Source of the DNA: Poecilobothrus nobilitatus
Lineage: Eukaryota; Arthropoda; Insecta; Diptera; Dolichopodidae
Direction of reading: 5' to 3'
Assembly: GCA_947095535.1 (NCBI GenBank)
Contig: OX352772.1
Coordinates: 182,522,240 to 182,586,239, forward strand
DNA length: 64,000 nucleotides
Shown: piece after piece, positions 34,921-46,480 of the stretch
Numbering within the stretch: position 1 is the first letter of the stretch
How the letters are laid out: the number at the start of each line of letters is the position of its first letter
Program-made: the position numbers and the translations under genes
Notes under the pieces: model-generated
What the model was told of the DNA's origin: nothing
The model's input: the letters and a program-made list of their open reading frames with translations, nothing else
Databases searched by the model: none

Positions 34921-35606
34921 GATTTTGGATTAAGCATACAGTACCTTTTCTAAATATTTATTCTTCAATAGTACGATAGTAAGTTTCCTAACCAATCTCA
35001 AATGTACTTTTACTTTTACTCAAACTGTGGTGGCACGATCTCAAACTTACTCTTAAATTTACTGTGTTAAATTAAGTTTTAATTGTATGTTTTTAATTAT
35101 GTATAAAAATATGCTCTATAATGTATAAAAAATGGTGTTTTTTTTTCTTGTTAAATATATATAATTATGATTTAGTGCTACTTATACGAAAATATTTAAA
35201 TATAAATATATAAAATGAATGAACTTACAGTTTTGATTCTCCTGTTGGCTGTACCAGTAGACCGATTACCGTACCGATTCCCGCTAACCGTTATTACCGA
35301 TGTCGTTATGCGTGTAAAAAAGTTAGTTTTATCACTGATTGTTAGTTTTTTTTTGTTAACACTAAGTATTATTTCACTGATATGAATTGATGTTGAATAT
35401 TTTACTATTGTCACTGTCTTAATGTTTAATATTATCACTAATCTTAATATTCAATATTGTCACTAGTTTTAATAATTTTAATTATTTTTTATTTTTTGGA
35501 GTTAATTTCACTATTTAGTATATTTTTTTTTTTTTAAACGTTCATATAATTTTAATTTAAAAAAATTGCACTATGATAATTCAATTTAATTTCATAATTT
35601 AAATCT
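34921..35606 (-). other. BEL copy 1 5' leader
   Basis: AT-rich untranslated stretch between the primer binding site and gag. A minus-strand open frame at 35196-35438 has no recognisable motif and is not called. Length near 690 nt. Confidence 0.55.
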
Positions 35607-35624
35607 ATCCGGCTCGAAGGATCA
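35607..35624 (-). promoter_or_regulatory. Primer binding site matching the 3' end of tRNA-Tyr
   Basis: On the element strand the sequence is TGATCCTTCGAGCCGGAT, two bases after the LTR end. From memory of insect tRNA-Tyr (3' end TCCGGCTCGAAGGACCA), this pairs at all but one position. The tRNA would prime minus-strand DNA synthesis. The placement also fixes the inner edge of the 5' LTR. Confidence 0.8.
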
Positions 35625-35626
35625 AA

Positions 35627-36338
35627 TGATTTGTGCACTACAAAAATAAATATAAGCTTACGAACAGTAAACTTTCTAATGAAATAACATTCAATTTAAT
35701 CTTATATGAAACGCACTGTTATAAAAGTTTTTAAAAATTAAAACGCACAGTTTTTTTTTAACGTTAACGTTTAACTCGAGTTCATTAACCTTCATATTAT
35801 AATATTCAAGTGTATAAGAAAAGAAAAACTATACATAGTACTATAGATTATTACATAAGCAAGTATATAAAGTTATATAGTAATTGAAATTGATATTGAA
35901 ATGTTTAGTTAAAATCAAATGTTGGTAGTGCTGACAATCAATAGAAATTAATTTTGATATAAAAATATTTTTGACAAATCAGAATATTTACAAATAGAAA
36001 TATACAAAGTAAGTATAATTTATACATAATTTATTTCAAATTTAATAAATTCTAAAATTTTAATTAATTGCAGTTGTTGATGTCCAAAACAGATGCCAGA
36101 TCCACCGATGGCGACCCCGTTCAGTTTCTGATGTTGCTGAATAATTTCAGATAATTATAAATTGTAGTAACCAAAAGATAATGATTCTTTGTAAGTATTT
36201 TAATTTTTAGATTGAAGACTGAACATTCTACCCCCTTGACATTTTATGACAGATGAAAGCTAAAGATGAGTAAGATTTAATGTATCGTTCCCATTTTCAC
36301 ATAGTAATGTATAATTGAACTAATAGACTTGATTTACA
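35627..36338 (-). repeat. BEL/Pao LTR shared by copy 1 (5' LTR) and copy 2 (3' LTR)
   Basis: Matches 27359-28138 with substitutions and indels (about 100 bp missing around 35745 and about 30 bp extra around 35970). On one side it adjoins the primer binding site of copy 1, on the other the integrase end of copy 2 (TTCTTTTAG purine tract on the element strand). A single LTR thus serves two internal regions. Confidence 0.8.
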
Positions 36339-36559
36339 TTCTTTTAGATTATGTTGTATCTGGATGACTAAATTGCAATCTACAATTGTAACAACCACTA
36401 GTTCGAATATCATATCAGCTCATCATATGCATGTTGGAATATAAAATGAAAATAACAAAATTTGAGTAAGCATTATTATTATAAGGTATATACATAAATA
36501 TTGTAAAAGTATAGATGTATTAGTCATAAGCATAGCTGATAGTTGTTATTATATTTAAA

Positions 36560-36967
36560 TCAGTATTGGTATCGCGTTCAATTTCTTTGTTATCAAACGG
36601 TAGTACGCACAATTTTGTGCCCCGTCATTTAATTAACGCGGTTTTCGTTTTAACGGTAACGACGCGTACCAGACCGTCAGAACCGGGATGCGTTTTGAGA
36701 ACACGTCCTAACAGCCTACGAGTAGCGGGTAGGTTTTCATCATATACTAGCACTAAATCATGTTTTGCGATATTATCTTGTTTAACTAACCATTTAGAAC
36801 GCTGTTGCACACGAGATATATATTCCTTTTGCCACTGCTTCAAGAATTGCTGGACTAAACGTTGCCCATACTGCCACCACTCTAGTTTTGTTCTATTTAT
36901 GTTTTGTTAAGAGTGGTTCAGGTGATGCCATTAGTACATCTCCGGTTAGAAAATGCGAAGGAGTTAG
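36560..36967 (-). pseudogene. BEL copy 2 integrase C-terminal part
   Basis: Minus-strand frame 36625-36843 reads KQWQKEYISRVQQRSKWLVK, then NIAKHDLVLVYDENLPATRR and GRVLKTHPGSDGLVRVVTVK. This is the C-terminal DNA-binding domain of a BEL integrase. It keeps the stretch before KWLVKQDN that copy 1 has lost. It is separated from the integrase core (41979 on) by the inserted retrotransposon. Confidence 0.85.
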
Positions 36968-37402
36968 CACGTTTTTTTTCTTTTTTAATTCATATTTAAA
37001 ATAAAAGTAGCTTAGTTTAATTTATAAATTATTTTGATATTAAGACCTTAGCCGGAGCAGTCTGATCATATAATTTACATGTTTAAATTTTTTATTTTTG
37101 GTATTATGACAAACATAGATCATGTAGATATGTACTTATTTAATTTTTTCCATTTTTCTGTGATATTAAAAATGTAATCATTAAACATTAAAATTTTAAG
37201 AAAAAACTATCAAAAAAAAAACAAAAAAAAAACGAAAAAAAAATTTATAACACAATTTTTTTAGTAACAAGTACATTATATAAAAATTATATGATATAGG
37301 TACATTTAACATAAATAATTGTTTTTAATCTCATTTTTTTTTATTATTTACTTATTATCTTTTTTTTTCTTCATATTTTCTTTATATATTTTCTATTATT
37401 AT

Positions 37403-40098
37403 CTATTCTTCACATCTTATGATAAGTTCTTTGATTTTAATTTTGAAAATGCGTATGGTGACAGTATTTTTTAAATCAGCTGGTAAATCATTAAAAGCCT
37501 TCAAACATTTTTGGTTATTGGCACGGAATAAAGATGAATAGAAGTTTGATTTATTTCTTGTATTGTAGTTATGAATGTCGAACATTCTATTTAATAAAAA
37601 ATTATGTTTAATTTCATTATTTATAATTTATTTTAAACGCAAGCATATACAGTTCATATTTACAGATATTGGTAAAGCTTAAATATTGTTCTGTACACAA
37701 TAAACTTGTAGGAAATCTAGTTGGATATCCATGAATAGTTTTGATGGCTTTTTTATGGAGTATGTCTATTCGATTTAAATTAATTGGAGAGATCCTACTC
37801 CATATTGGATTCAGGTATATTAAATTAGAGTGAATATATGAGCAGTATATCATATATAGCGTCTTTGCATCCACGTAGTTTCTCAACCTTCTTAGTATGA
37901 ATATATAAGGAGACATTTGTTTAACAATGTGGTTTATATGTTTGTCCCATCTTTTATTATTGTCTAAGACTAACCCCAAATAGTTGAATGGTTTAACTAT
38001 TTCAATAGGAGAATCTCTGAAATAGTACTGCTGTGTTTGAAAAGACCTAACATAATTTTTGTTTTATTAATGTTTAATTTTAAACGATGTTTTTTGAGCA
38101 ACTTATCTACTATTTCTAAATCAAGTTTGGCGGAGTCTATTAGAGTACCTTCCTTTGATTTGGCGTATTTTATTAGGGCATCGTCTGAATAAAGTTGAAC
38201 TTCCCCATTAAGATGTAGTTGCGTTATATCGTCAATAAATAATTTGAACAGATCAGGACCAAGTATGGAGCCTTGTGGTACATCTTCAAAGACCATTTTC
38301 AGTTCACTGAGTGTGCCTGCAAGATTGACTTGCTGGGTCTACCTTTTTGTGCAATTTTTGTATTAATATGTCATGGTCAACACAGTCAAAAGCCTTCTGA
38401 AGATCCAAAAATATACAACCAACGTACTTGCTTTCATCCATATTTGTTGAGATGAAGTGGGTCAGACTTAGACATGCCGCTGTCGTATTAGACTTTTTCT
38501 CAAAGCCATATTGTTCATTGTTGAGAATATTATTATTTACCATAAAAGTGTTTAATCGATCTTTAACAATGGTTTCAAATATTTTAGAGAAAAAATAAGT
38601 TCTTAGATATAGGTCGGTAATTTGTTTTATCCATTTTGTCACTATTTTTATACACGGGAGTGACTATCGCCATTTTTAGGGATTGAGGGAATGTAGATGT
38701 TTCGAATAATTTATTTATAAATTTAACAAGAACGGGACATAACATTTCAGCATATCTTTTAATAAATTTTACTGATATTTTGTCAAGTCCTGTAGCTGCT
38801 GCTGCCTTTAATTTACTTATAGCTTTTCTCACTTCATCTAAATTAGACGGATTCAGCTCAAAATTATTACGAATATTTTTTGAAAAACTATTAAGATATT
38901 CGAAATCTATTGGTTCATTTGGTATATTTATCTTATTAGTTATATTCACAAAATACTCATTTATACAATTAGCAATATCACTTTCCTCAACGATTTTGGA
39001 TCCATTATCGTATTTTAAGACCTTAATACAACATTTGGACGGACAAGACATTTTATTTAACATAATTTCTTTACAAATATCCCACAACTTTTTACAACTA
39101 TTGGGATTTTGAGCCAATTCATTGCTGTAAAATCTTTGTTTAGTTGATAAAATTAACTGCTTAGTTTTCCGTTGATATTTTGTATATAATCCCTCTATCC
39201 GTTTATCCTGTAGATATATTTTCTTAAATTTATAGTAGGAGTCACGAATTTTAATCATGTTCAGTATTTCTTCCGTCATTCAAGCATGTTTATGATGTTT
39301 ATTATGTTTAATAATGATTGTTTTAGTGTTTATTCGAATTACTTCGCTAAGTTCATGAACTAGTTGGATAAAGTCCGTTAGTTCATCTAATCTATTCCAT
39401 ATATCATGGGAATTGATAGAATCATAATCTAGTACAGTTTTGGTGGTGGTACCGTTTTGGAGAATGGGTTTCATATCTATACTTGCTAGTAGAAGTTGAT
39501 GATCGGATAGCTCTGTGTTTAATACATGTAAATAATATTTAACTTTGGTTAAGTCAGTAATAAGATGATCAATTAGGTATGGTTTTTGTATTTACTCCAT
39601 ATCGAGTAGCATAGTCTTCCGATATTTTATTACAGATCAAAAACCCGTTGCTAAGGAGTGTATCCGTGTAATTTCTAACTGCTCTATCATTAAGTAGATT
39701 TATATTAAAATCTCCTACGATAATAGAGTTTTTATAATTAGAGGTATAATCATTTGAATAAAAATATTATGATTGGTATTATAAGATTTGTATACTGCAA
39801 TAATATTTATATCTTGGCCTAATAATTTTACAATTAAAACATTTGAATCTTGGAATTCTTCTTTACCAACTAAAGTGTTAGATATATTATCATTTACATA
39901 GATAGCTACACCTAGGTAGGATTTGGCTCGATTTGAAAAGTAGGATGAGAATCCTGGAATATTGAAAAAAATATTTTCAGATTCGTTAAGCCAAATTTCT
40001 GTCAAAACTATTACATGAATATCCCAAGAGTAAGATCCTATTAATAATTCCAGGTCAGGTAGTTTATTACGTAAACTGCGTATGTTTAGATATAACAA
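37403..40098 (-). pseudogene. ORF2 of the inserted Jockey/CR1-type element: endonuclease and RT
   Basis: Minus strand from 40098. The endonuclease starts LYLNIRSLRNKLPDLELL with VIVLTEIWLNES and GVAIYVNDNIS. Its middle is broken near 39480-39720. The linker and RT entry lie at 38584-39279 (KAAAATGLDKISVKFIKRY, DKTNYRPIS). Motif A FLDLQKAFDCVDHDIL is near 38390. The following part is deleted, joining to VPQGSILGPDLFKLF and LYSDDALIKYAKS near 38180 (SDD in place of ADD, catalytic aspartates kept). The thumb (YLGLVLDNNKRWDKHI) and HNYNTRNKSNFY tail end at 37403. Stops and frameshifts near 39280, 38600, 38300, 37990 and 37600 make it inactive as it stands. Confidence 0.85.
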
Positions 40099-40929
40099 AT
40101 TGAAATTTTTTTTATATTGAATTTCACATTCAAGGTTGTCAACCTCTGTAGAGTAACATGTATTGTCTACAAATCTGGTCTATCCATTTTGGATTATATT
40201 AAAAAATAATGTGTTAGAAGGAGATAACCGAACTGCATAAAATTCATAAAATTATTTGATAATGTTGACATACAAGTGATTTTTTTTAAACTAAAGTGAT
40301 ATATTTTAGAAAAATTTATTGTAAAAATATATAATAGAATAGATAATAAGATTTAAGAAAATTAATTGTAAAAATATAAATAATGAAATATGTTAAAGTT
40401 TGTTGAAAATTATGTTGTGATTTAATTGTGCATATTAATAATGAAATAGAATAAGTAGGATTAAGATAAATTTGTTTTCTCTTTATTTTGTTGACATAAA
40501 TATATGTGTTACATACATACAGTTTATAAATATATTTCCAATGTTGACATATCAGTGCAAGTGTTTTTTTTTAAACTAATGTGATATATTTTAGAAAAAA
40601 TTATTGCAAAAATATAAATAATAAAATGTACATATTAGATAATAAGATATTGAAAAATTAATTGTAAAAATATAAATATAAAATTAAAATGTTAAAATGT
40701 ATTAAAAATAAAAAAGAAATGTCTTAAGAAATGCAAATAAATTAGTGTTATTTTTTTAACTATAATATGAAGGAAAAAAAGATAATAAATGACAAGATGA
40801 TAGGCTATGTTACTCAATAATTTTTCAATTATAAGAAAATCAGTTAATGAAATTATTTTAATAATTGAAGGAAAATTTAAAAACTGATAGTTATTTAACA
40901 TAAAAGTAAAGAAATTTAAGCGTTTTAAA

Positions 40930-41653
40930 ATTTTAAAATTTTTACTAATTATTGAGCTTATTTTTAATAAAATTAATATCATTAAAACTTTGAATTCTGA
41001 ATACCTTTGAATCATCATTTTTCCGAATGATTGTAATTTAATTTGTTTAGCCTCATAGTATAACTTACTCTGTGATATGTTCTCGAAAAATAATTTGTTT
41101 ATTTCTATCACTTTCAAAACCAAATTCAGTATTAAATAGATGTTTGAAAACTTTTTTTTTCGTAAGTATGTATCTCACTTTTACTACTTTCTGTTCTTAG
41201 TTCCAGTAAGTATAAGGTTTCCTCTAATATTTGGTTGTTCTGATTAATTAAATCAGCCATTGAACTTTGCATTGAATCAAACTTTGCACTGAGAAATATG
41301 AGTGATACGCGAATATCTTTTACGGCAGTTGAAAGTTGTTGCAAACAACTAGCCATATTATCACCATCTTCCTCCACTCGTGTAATTATATTATCGATTG
41401 GGGTGGTATTGATTATTTCACCTGGTAGAAGAGTATCATCTGCAGTTCCCGGGTCATTTGTAGTTGTATTGGAGTGCAACGATTTCCGTCTGTCAGGGTT
41501 ACAAATCCTGCATATGAAATATTTACTTTTTTCTATGTACTCTATATCCGTTTGCCTCAAATTTGCACATTTTTCATGTATTAAACAATTACAGATGAAA
41601 CATTGAATTTTTAACTCGTTCCTGTCTACTTTTAAATTGCGATGACACGGCAT
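40930..41653 (-). pseudogene. ORF1 of the inserted element: PHD-like zinc finger plus FP-like domain
   Basis: Minus strand. The first frame (41132-41653, 173 aa) begins MPCHRNLKVDRNELKIQCF with a Cys-x2-Cys...His-x2-Cys...Cys-x2-Cys arrangement (IQCFICNCLIHEKCAN, FICRICN). This is the PHD-like finger found at the start of many CR1/Jockey-group ORF1 proteins. A helical stretch (DMAS...LLELRTESS) suggests a coiled coil. A frameshift near 41130 precedes the remains of the FP-like C-terminal domain around 40930-41090 (EAKQIKLQ, SFGKNDDSKVFRIQSFND). ORF1 would chaperone element RNA. The ATG is in a plausible position, 320 nt from the 5' end of the element. Confidence 0.75.
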
Positions 41654-41978
41654 CTTAACAATGTAACAATTTTATTGCGTAAATGGTTTTTTATGTTATC
41701 AATTCATTTTTTTTTTTTGTCAATTTTAATTTAATTTTTATATTTAAATTTATATTTAATTTTTTTTCTTGTTTATGTTTCATTAAATTAGTTATTGAAA
41801 TTATTTTCAATTTAATCACTTTTTATGATTTTATGTGAATTTTATTATAAAATAATTATGATTTATAAGAATTAATTAATTGTTTAAAAATTTAAAAAAG
41901 AAAAAAGTGGTTTTTGAATATTTTTTCCGCGGTTTAAAAACAAAACACGTCTGATCAGTTTGACAGCTATACCACGTT

Positions 41979-44900
41979 GAGATCATTAGGTTCCTGAGTC
42001 ATTGGGCATAACGGTCTCGAATTCAAACAAGCTTCAATTTGGGTTAAAATGGTTGAAAATTCCTCATATGTTGAAGTGGAATTTCCCACAATCCTTTTTA
42101 AATGCGTTTTTGTGGATTTAACTCGAGCTTCCTAAAGGCCGCCAAAATGTGGAGAACCTGGTGGAATGAATTTAAATTCTACTTCTTCATTTTCGAAATT
42201 GGAGGTCAAGTCGAATCCCAGTTGTTGTTTCATTAAATTGTACTGCTTGGCGAGTTTTTTGCTAGCTGAGATGAAATTTGTACCATTATGACAGTAGCAT
42301 TTGCCTCTTCTTGCAGAAAACCTTTTATATGCAACAATGTAGCCGTTTACGGTAAGATCAGTAACTAGCTCTAAATAGTTTTTACTGCTATACAAATGAA
42401 TAGTGCAACGTAAGCTTTGTAGTGTGGTGGTTTTCGTTTATTATGAATTTTTAATTCGAATGGACCACAGTAATCTAAACCGGAACATGTGAACGGTGGA
42501 GTGAAGTTGAGTCGGTCTGGAGGTAACGCCTCATCAACTGGCTTTGTGGTTTTACTTTTTGTCGGTAACAAGGCAAAAATTTGTGAATAATAAATCGTAT
42601 TGTATTCCTGGCGTTGATGACCCAAAACTTCCATATGAGATAACTCGTGAGTAATTGTAGTCCACCGTGTAAGGTTTCCATATGTAACTTTTCCATGAGC
42701 AATTTGGTAAAACGAGATTTATCGGGTAGAATTATATGAAACTTTTCATTTTAAGTTAAATTTATATTCTGTAAACGACAACCAACTCGTAAAATTCGGT
42801 TATCATCTAAAAAAGGATTTAGTTTCAATAATTTACTCTTCTTGATATTGTTCGTTTAATCAATAGTGCTTTGATTGCTTCACTAAAATCATTTTCTTGA
42901 ATCAATCTAATTATCTTAATTTATAAATCGTAATACGTAACTCTAATTATTTTATCATATGATGAATAGTTGTTAATAAGAATCAGAAATTCGTTATTTG
43001 AATTTTGTGATGTAATATTGCAATATGTTTCCATCTTTCTCATTTCATGGTCGGTTTCTACGATATTCCCTTTTGAGGGCCACTCATTACTTTGTTTGTT
43101 TAGCCAATCTGGTCCATGCCACCACAGTTTTGACGGAACATAACCCCATATATTTTGACCAAGACGCTGATGTATATGAGACACACGGTTGGTTACAAAA
43201 GTGTTCCATCTGCTTGGATGACCTTGTAGCCATGATAAAATGATCTCAGAGTCGGTCCAAGCTCGTATAATAGGTTTAATTTCCAACTTAACGTTCTGCA
43301 TTACGTAGTTAATTAATTTTACTAAAAGCGAAGCTCCACACAGCTCCAGTCGTGGCAACGAAATCGTCTTTATAGGTGCCACCTTGGTTTTAGCCATTAT
43401 GAGCGTTTTACGTTTTGTACCCTTGTGATCAGTGACGCATAAATAAACGATGCACCCGAAAAGCCGTGTAATTTACATGCCTTGATGTTTTGTGATATAT
43501 GACACCAACGATCTATTTTAATATTTTTAATTTGCGTAAGAGTTTCCCTGTAATGCAACCATTCTCTCTTGATCTCTCTTTTAACATCGTCATATCGTTA
43601 TCTAAACCAGATAACCATAGCTTTTGAAGTAGAATCTTGGCCAGTATTATGCATGGTGCTATCCATCCCAAAGGGTCGAACAACTTCGCAATTTCCGATA
43701 TCATCTGCCTTTTAGTCCAGACTTCACATTTATTTTCGTTTGGATGTAATGTATAGGAAAAGACGTCAGCTTGAGGGTGCCAATGATCCCTAATGTTTTC
43801 AGAGCTTCTTTGTTCAGACATAAAGGTATATTTATCTCTCGGTGGCTTTCAGGCACAGCATTTAATAATGTGTCATCATTGGATGCCCATTTGCGTAGAG
43901 AAAAACCTCCAGCTTTCATTAATTTTATTAATTCCTTTTGTAATTGTAGTGCCTTTCTGTAGTATCTGCACCTGAAAGTAAATCGTCTACATAAAACGAA
44001 TCTATTGCCTTTTCAGATCCCAAAGGAAAATTCAATTTTTCATCTGTGGCTAGTTATTTCAGAACTCGTGTGACCAGATAAGGTGCCGACTTTGTTTCAA
44101 ATGTTACGGTTTTTAATTTGAAATCTTCTATGGGGACATTTTCTGAACTTCTCCAAACAATTCTTTGATACTCTGCATGTCGAGGTGCAATTCTAATTTG
44201 TCGATACATTTTTTCTATATCCGCACTAATTGCAAATTTATACATCCTCCATCTCAGCAGAAGTTTAGTTAACTCGTCTTGAATTACAGGACCCTTCATC
44301 ATCTTATCATTTAAAGAGATACCATTACTTGTTGCTCGAGATGCATCAAATACAACCCTCAACTTGGTTGCTAGCTTCCTTTATGACGCTATGGTGAGGT
44401 AAGTAGTTGTGTTCAAATGCTTCTATTGGTTTTGAACTTGTATCCCTTTTTATTTTTTCCATATGATCTAATTCGATATATTCATTTATACACTTGGCAT
44501 ACTCATTTTTAAATTTTGAGTTTTTCAAAACTGACGTTCCATGGAAAGCAGTCTACCGATTGCGATATTTCTCGATTATCCCAGTGTTGCATTCTTTTGA
44601 GGATGAAATGGTAGCTGAACTTCGTATCTATCATCTGGTAAGCGTCTATGAGTCTGTGAAAAATGCTTTTCACATGCTGCTTCTTCTTCGGTTAATAATT
44701 TGTTTGAAGATATTTCTCCTAATTTCCAAAACTTTCTCAATTCATCTTATAAATTTATATGTATATAAAAATTTGAAATGGCACTTTTATTTTCTGGTTG
44801 ATGATGGATCTCTCCTGTTAAGATCCATCTAAAGATGGTTTTTTGAGCAATGGGTGTTCCCTTGGGATCCCTTTTAACACCTTTCAGCATTATTTGGTTA

Positions 44901-44986
44901 AAAACATCCGCACCCAATAATAAATCAACTGGTGCCGGATTGTTGAATTCTGGATCAGCTAATTCCAAATCAATAATGTGCTTCCA
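41979..44986 (-). pseudogene. BEL copy 2 pol: protease end, RT, RNase H, integrase core
   Basis: Minus strand. The protease end has PAPVDLLLGADVFNQI (44747-44968). RT has RVVFDASRATSNGISLN, SADIEKMYRQIRIAP and FYVDDLL near 43985, with a TAA stop at 44054-44056 at the same codon as in copy 1 and a one-base loss near 43955. RNase H-like part (42921-43397): [17 protein letters not shown] and [20 protein letters not shown]. Integrase core (42132-42634): CSGLDYCGPFELK. The second catalytic motif reads CHNGTNF, histidine for aspartate, where copy 1 has CDNGTNF. HFGGL is followed by a TAG stop in place of the tryptophan of copy 1. The reading continues to LTQIEACLNSRPLCP at the retrotransposon insertion. 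Confidence 0.85.
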
Positions 44987-46269
44987 CTAATGATTTTTTA
45001 TATAAGTACTTGGCAGAATTTGTGTTAATTTTTTCATGATTAATCTCTCAACATGAATTTTTAGATTTCCATTAATCGGCTTGGTGTCGAAAGTGGCCCG
45101 TTTATTAATTTGGTGTAAATTTTCTTCACCTATGCCTTGAACACTCACACTGACAGATTGTTTGCGCATTTGTAAGCTTTGTGCCATTCTTTCTGTTAGG
45201 AAAGAAGCTTGCGATCCCTGATCTATCGAAGCCCATACTATCGTTTCCTCACCAGACGGTCCAATTATTTTCACGAGTGCTGTAGCCGGTAATATTTGGT
45301 TGCAAGGATTTCTTTTGGCAACGTACGATCCAAGGTTGTTCGATGCGACACATTCTGTAACCCTTTGATATTCTGGGCTTTCCGAGTTGAGTACACAGTT
45401 ATTAAATCTGATATTTGGAGAATTAGTAGAATTATTGTCCAGATTTGGATTTCTCGTCTGTGTTGGAACATTGGATGTTGACACGTTCGAGTTGAGATGC
45501 AACAATGTATGACGCAATTTTTGGCAATGGCGACATCTATGATTGCAGTTCCAACATAGCTCCTTGTTCCGAATAACTGCCACACGTTTCTTTGGTGTAG
45601 ATCCCAAAAATTGGTTGCATTTCCTTAGCAGATGACCATTTGCTCATATTGGAGAAATTGTAATTTCTTGAGCTGACACATTATGGATGGTGGTGGTCCG
45701 AAATTTGTTGTTCACAGATGATTTATTTTTTTCCAACACTGCTTCCGCTAAGGCCTTGAATCTATTCTCCATGAATTTTTCTAATTCAGCCCAAGATGGT
45801 AGTTCTTTATCCTCACTCATCGCTTGTTCCCATAACTGATGAGCCTGGGAGGGTAATTTTTGCACTGTCAGGTATACGGTTATAGGCTCCCATCTATCAA
45901 CATCGATAAATAAATTTGTCAATGCTAACATGCATTTGTTGATAATGTCTAGCAATTTGCGAATATCGTGTGCCACGCTGCTTGGTAATTCCAATATGTT
46001 ACCAAAAAATGCAGTACTAAGTACTCTGGCTCGCAGCTCTTGTTGGAGTACGGGCTGCGACAATAACGTTCTCAGTTGTGTTTTGATCAACATCCTTTTA
46101 TTCTTATACCGATCATTTAGAATGTCCCACGCTGCTTTCTAATTGCAATCTGTACCAAAAAATGGCGTATTAAGTTCTCTGGCTCACCTGATAAATGTAA
46201 TTTTAAATACTGCAGCTTCTGAGCTGGGGACAGACTTTCATTCGCGTGAATTAATGATGTGAAAAGATC
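44987..46269 (-). pseudogene. BEL copy 2 gag and start of protease, 5'-truncated
   Basis: Minus strand. Gag parts: KRMLIKTQLRTLLSQPVLQQ, ARVLSTAFFGNILELPSSV (missing from copy 1) and MSEDKELPSWAELEKFMENR. The nucleocapsid region is damaged: ELCWNC is joined directly to NHRCRHCQK, losing the second zinc knuckle seen in copy 1. Protease follows without interruption (SIDQGSQASFLTERMAQSLQ near 45200), giving the undisturbed site that copy 1 has lost to the insertion. Two frame changes lie near 45640 and 46130. Upstream of 46269 the copy is cut and P-like sequence follows. Confidence 0.85.
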
Positions 46270-46480
46270 GTGAAACGAAGCTTTAAAGTTCTCATAGAAT
46301 TATGGGATGTTCAAATAAATTCAAAAACTAAGATGTGCACCACATTAACTAGACAACATATTTATCCGAATACTTTTGAAAAAATTGGAGTTAAATTAGC
46401 AACACACATAATTAGAACAGTGAGTGCCGCTATTAGAACAATGATAGAAACGTCTGGCTTTAAAAGTGTACACATGATGA
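46270..46480 (+). pseudogene. P-like element, right half: transposase fragment
   Basis: Plus strand. SFKVLIELWDVQINSKTKM, TRQHIYPNTFEKIGVKLATH, IIRTVSAAIRTMIETSGFKS: successive conserved blocks of the P/THAP9-type transposase region after the DFPHL motif. It begins exactly where BEL copy 2 stops and continues the P sequence that ends at 27358. A deletion after SGFKS joins it to unrelated AT-rich sequence. Confidence 0.8.

Larger units (their letters stand above)
28139..35626 (-). mobile_element. BEL/Pao LTR retrotransposon copy 1, internal region
   Basis: Minus strand: leader with primer binding site (35607-35624), gag (about 33568-34920), protease, RT, RNase H and integrase (28351-31726), then the purine tract and 3' LTR. 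A non-LTR retrotransposon is inserted at 31733-33561, between the gag zinc knuckles and the protease. The copy is dead: frameshifts, stops and deletions occur in every domain. Confidence 0.85.
36974..41972 (-). mobile_element. Near full-length Jockey/CR1-type retrotransposon inserted in BEL copy 2 integrase
   Basis: It is flanked by CACGTT (36968-36973 and 41973-41978). Joining the flanks gives GTTAGCACGTTGAGATCATT, which matches the continuous BEL reading in copy 1 near 28728-28745. The element is 4,999 bp with ORF1 and ORF2 on the minus strand, a 5' leader (41654-41972) and an A-rich 3' end that begins at the CACGTT repeat. A 5' fragment of it recurs at 47293-47567. Confidence 0.9.
36339..46269 (-). 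mobile_element. BEL/Pao copy 2, 5'-truncated internal region
   Basis: Minus strand. Similarity to copy 1 runs from the end of integrase (36560) to within gag (46269), where it stops at CGTGAAACGAAG and P-like sequence begins. The 5' LTR, leader and first part of gag are missing. A 5-kb non-LTR element is inserted at 36974-41972. Confidence 0.85.

Noticed and set aside
35196..35438. 80-codon minus-strand open frame in the BEL leader
   Set aside because: Lies between primer binding site and gag, where untranslated leader is expected; no motif seen.
40692..41123. 143-codon minus-strand open frame between ORF1 and ORF2 of the inserted element
   Set aside because: Composition is that of translated AT-rich DNA. 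Only short stretches match the expected ORF1 domain, and they continue in another frame; it is part of the broken ORF1, not a separate gene.
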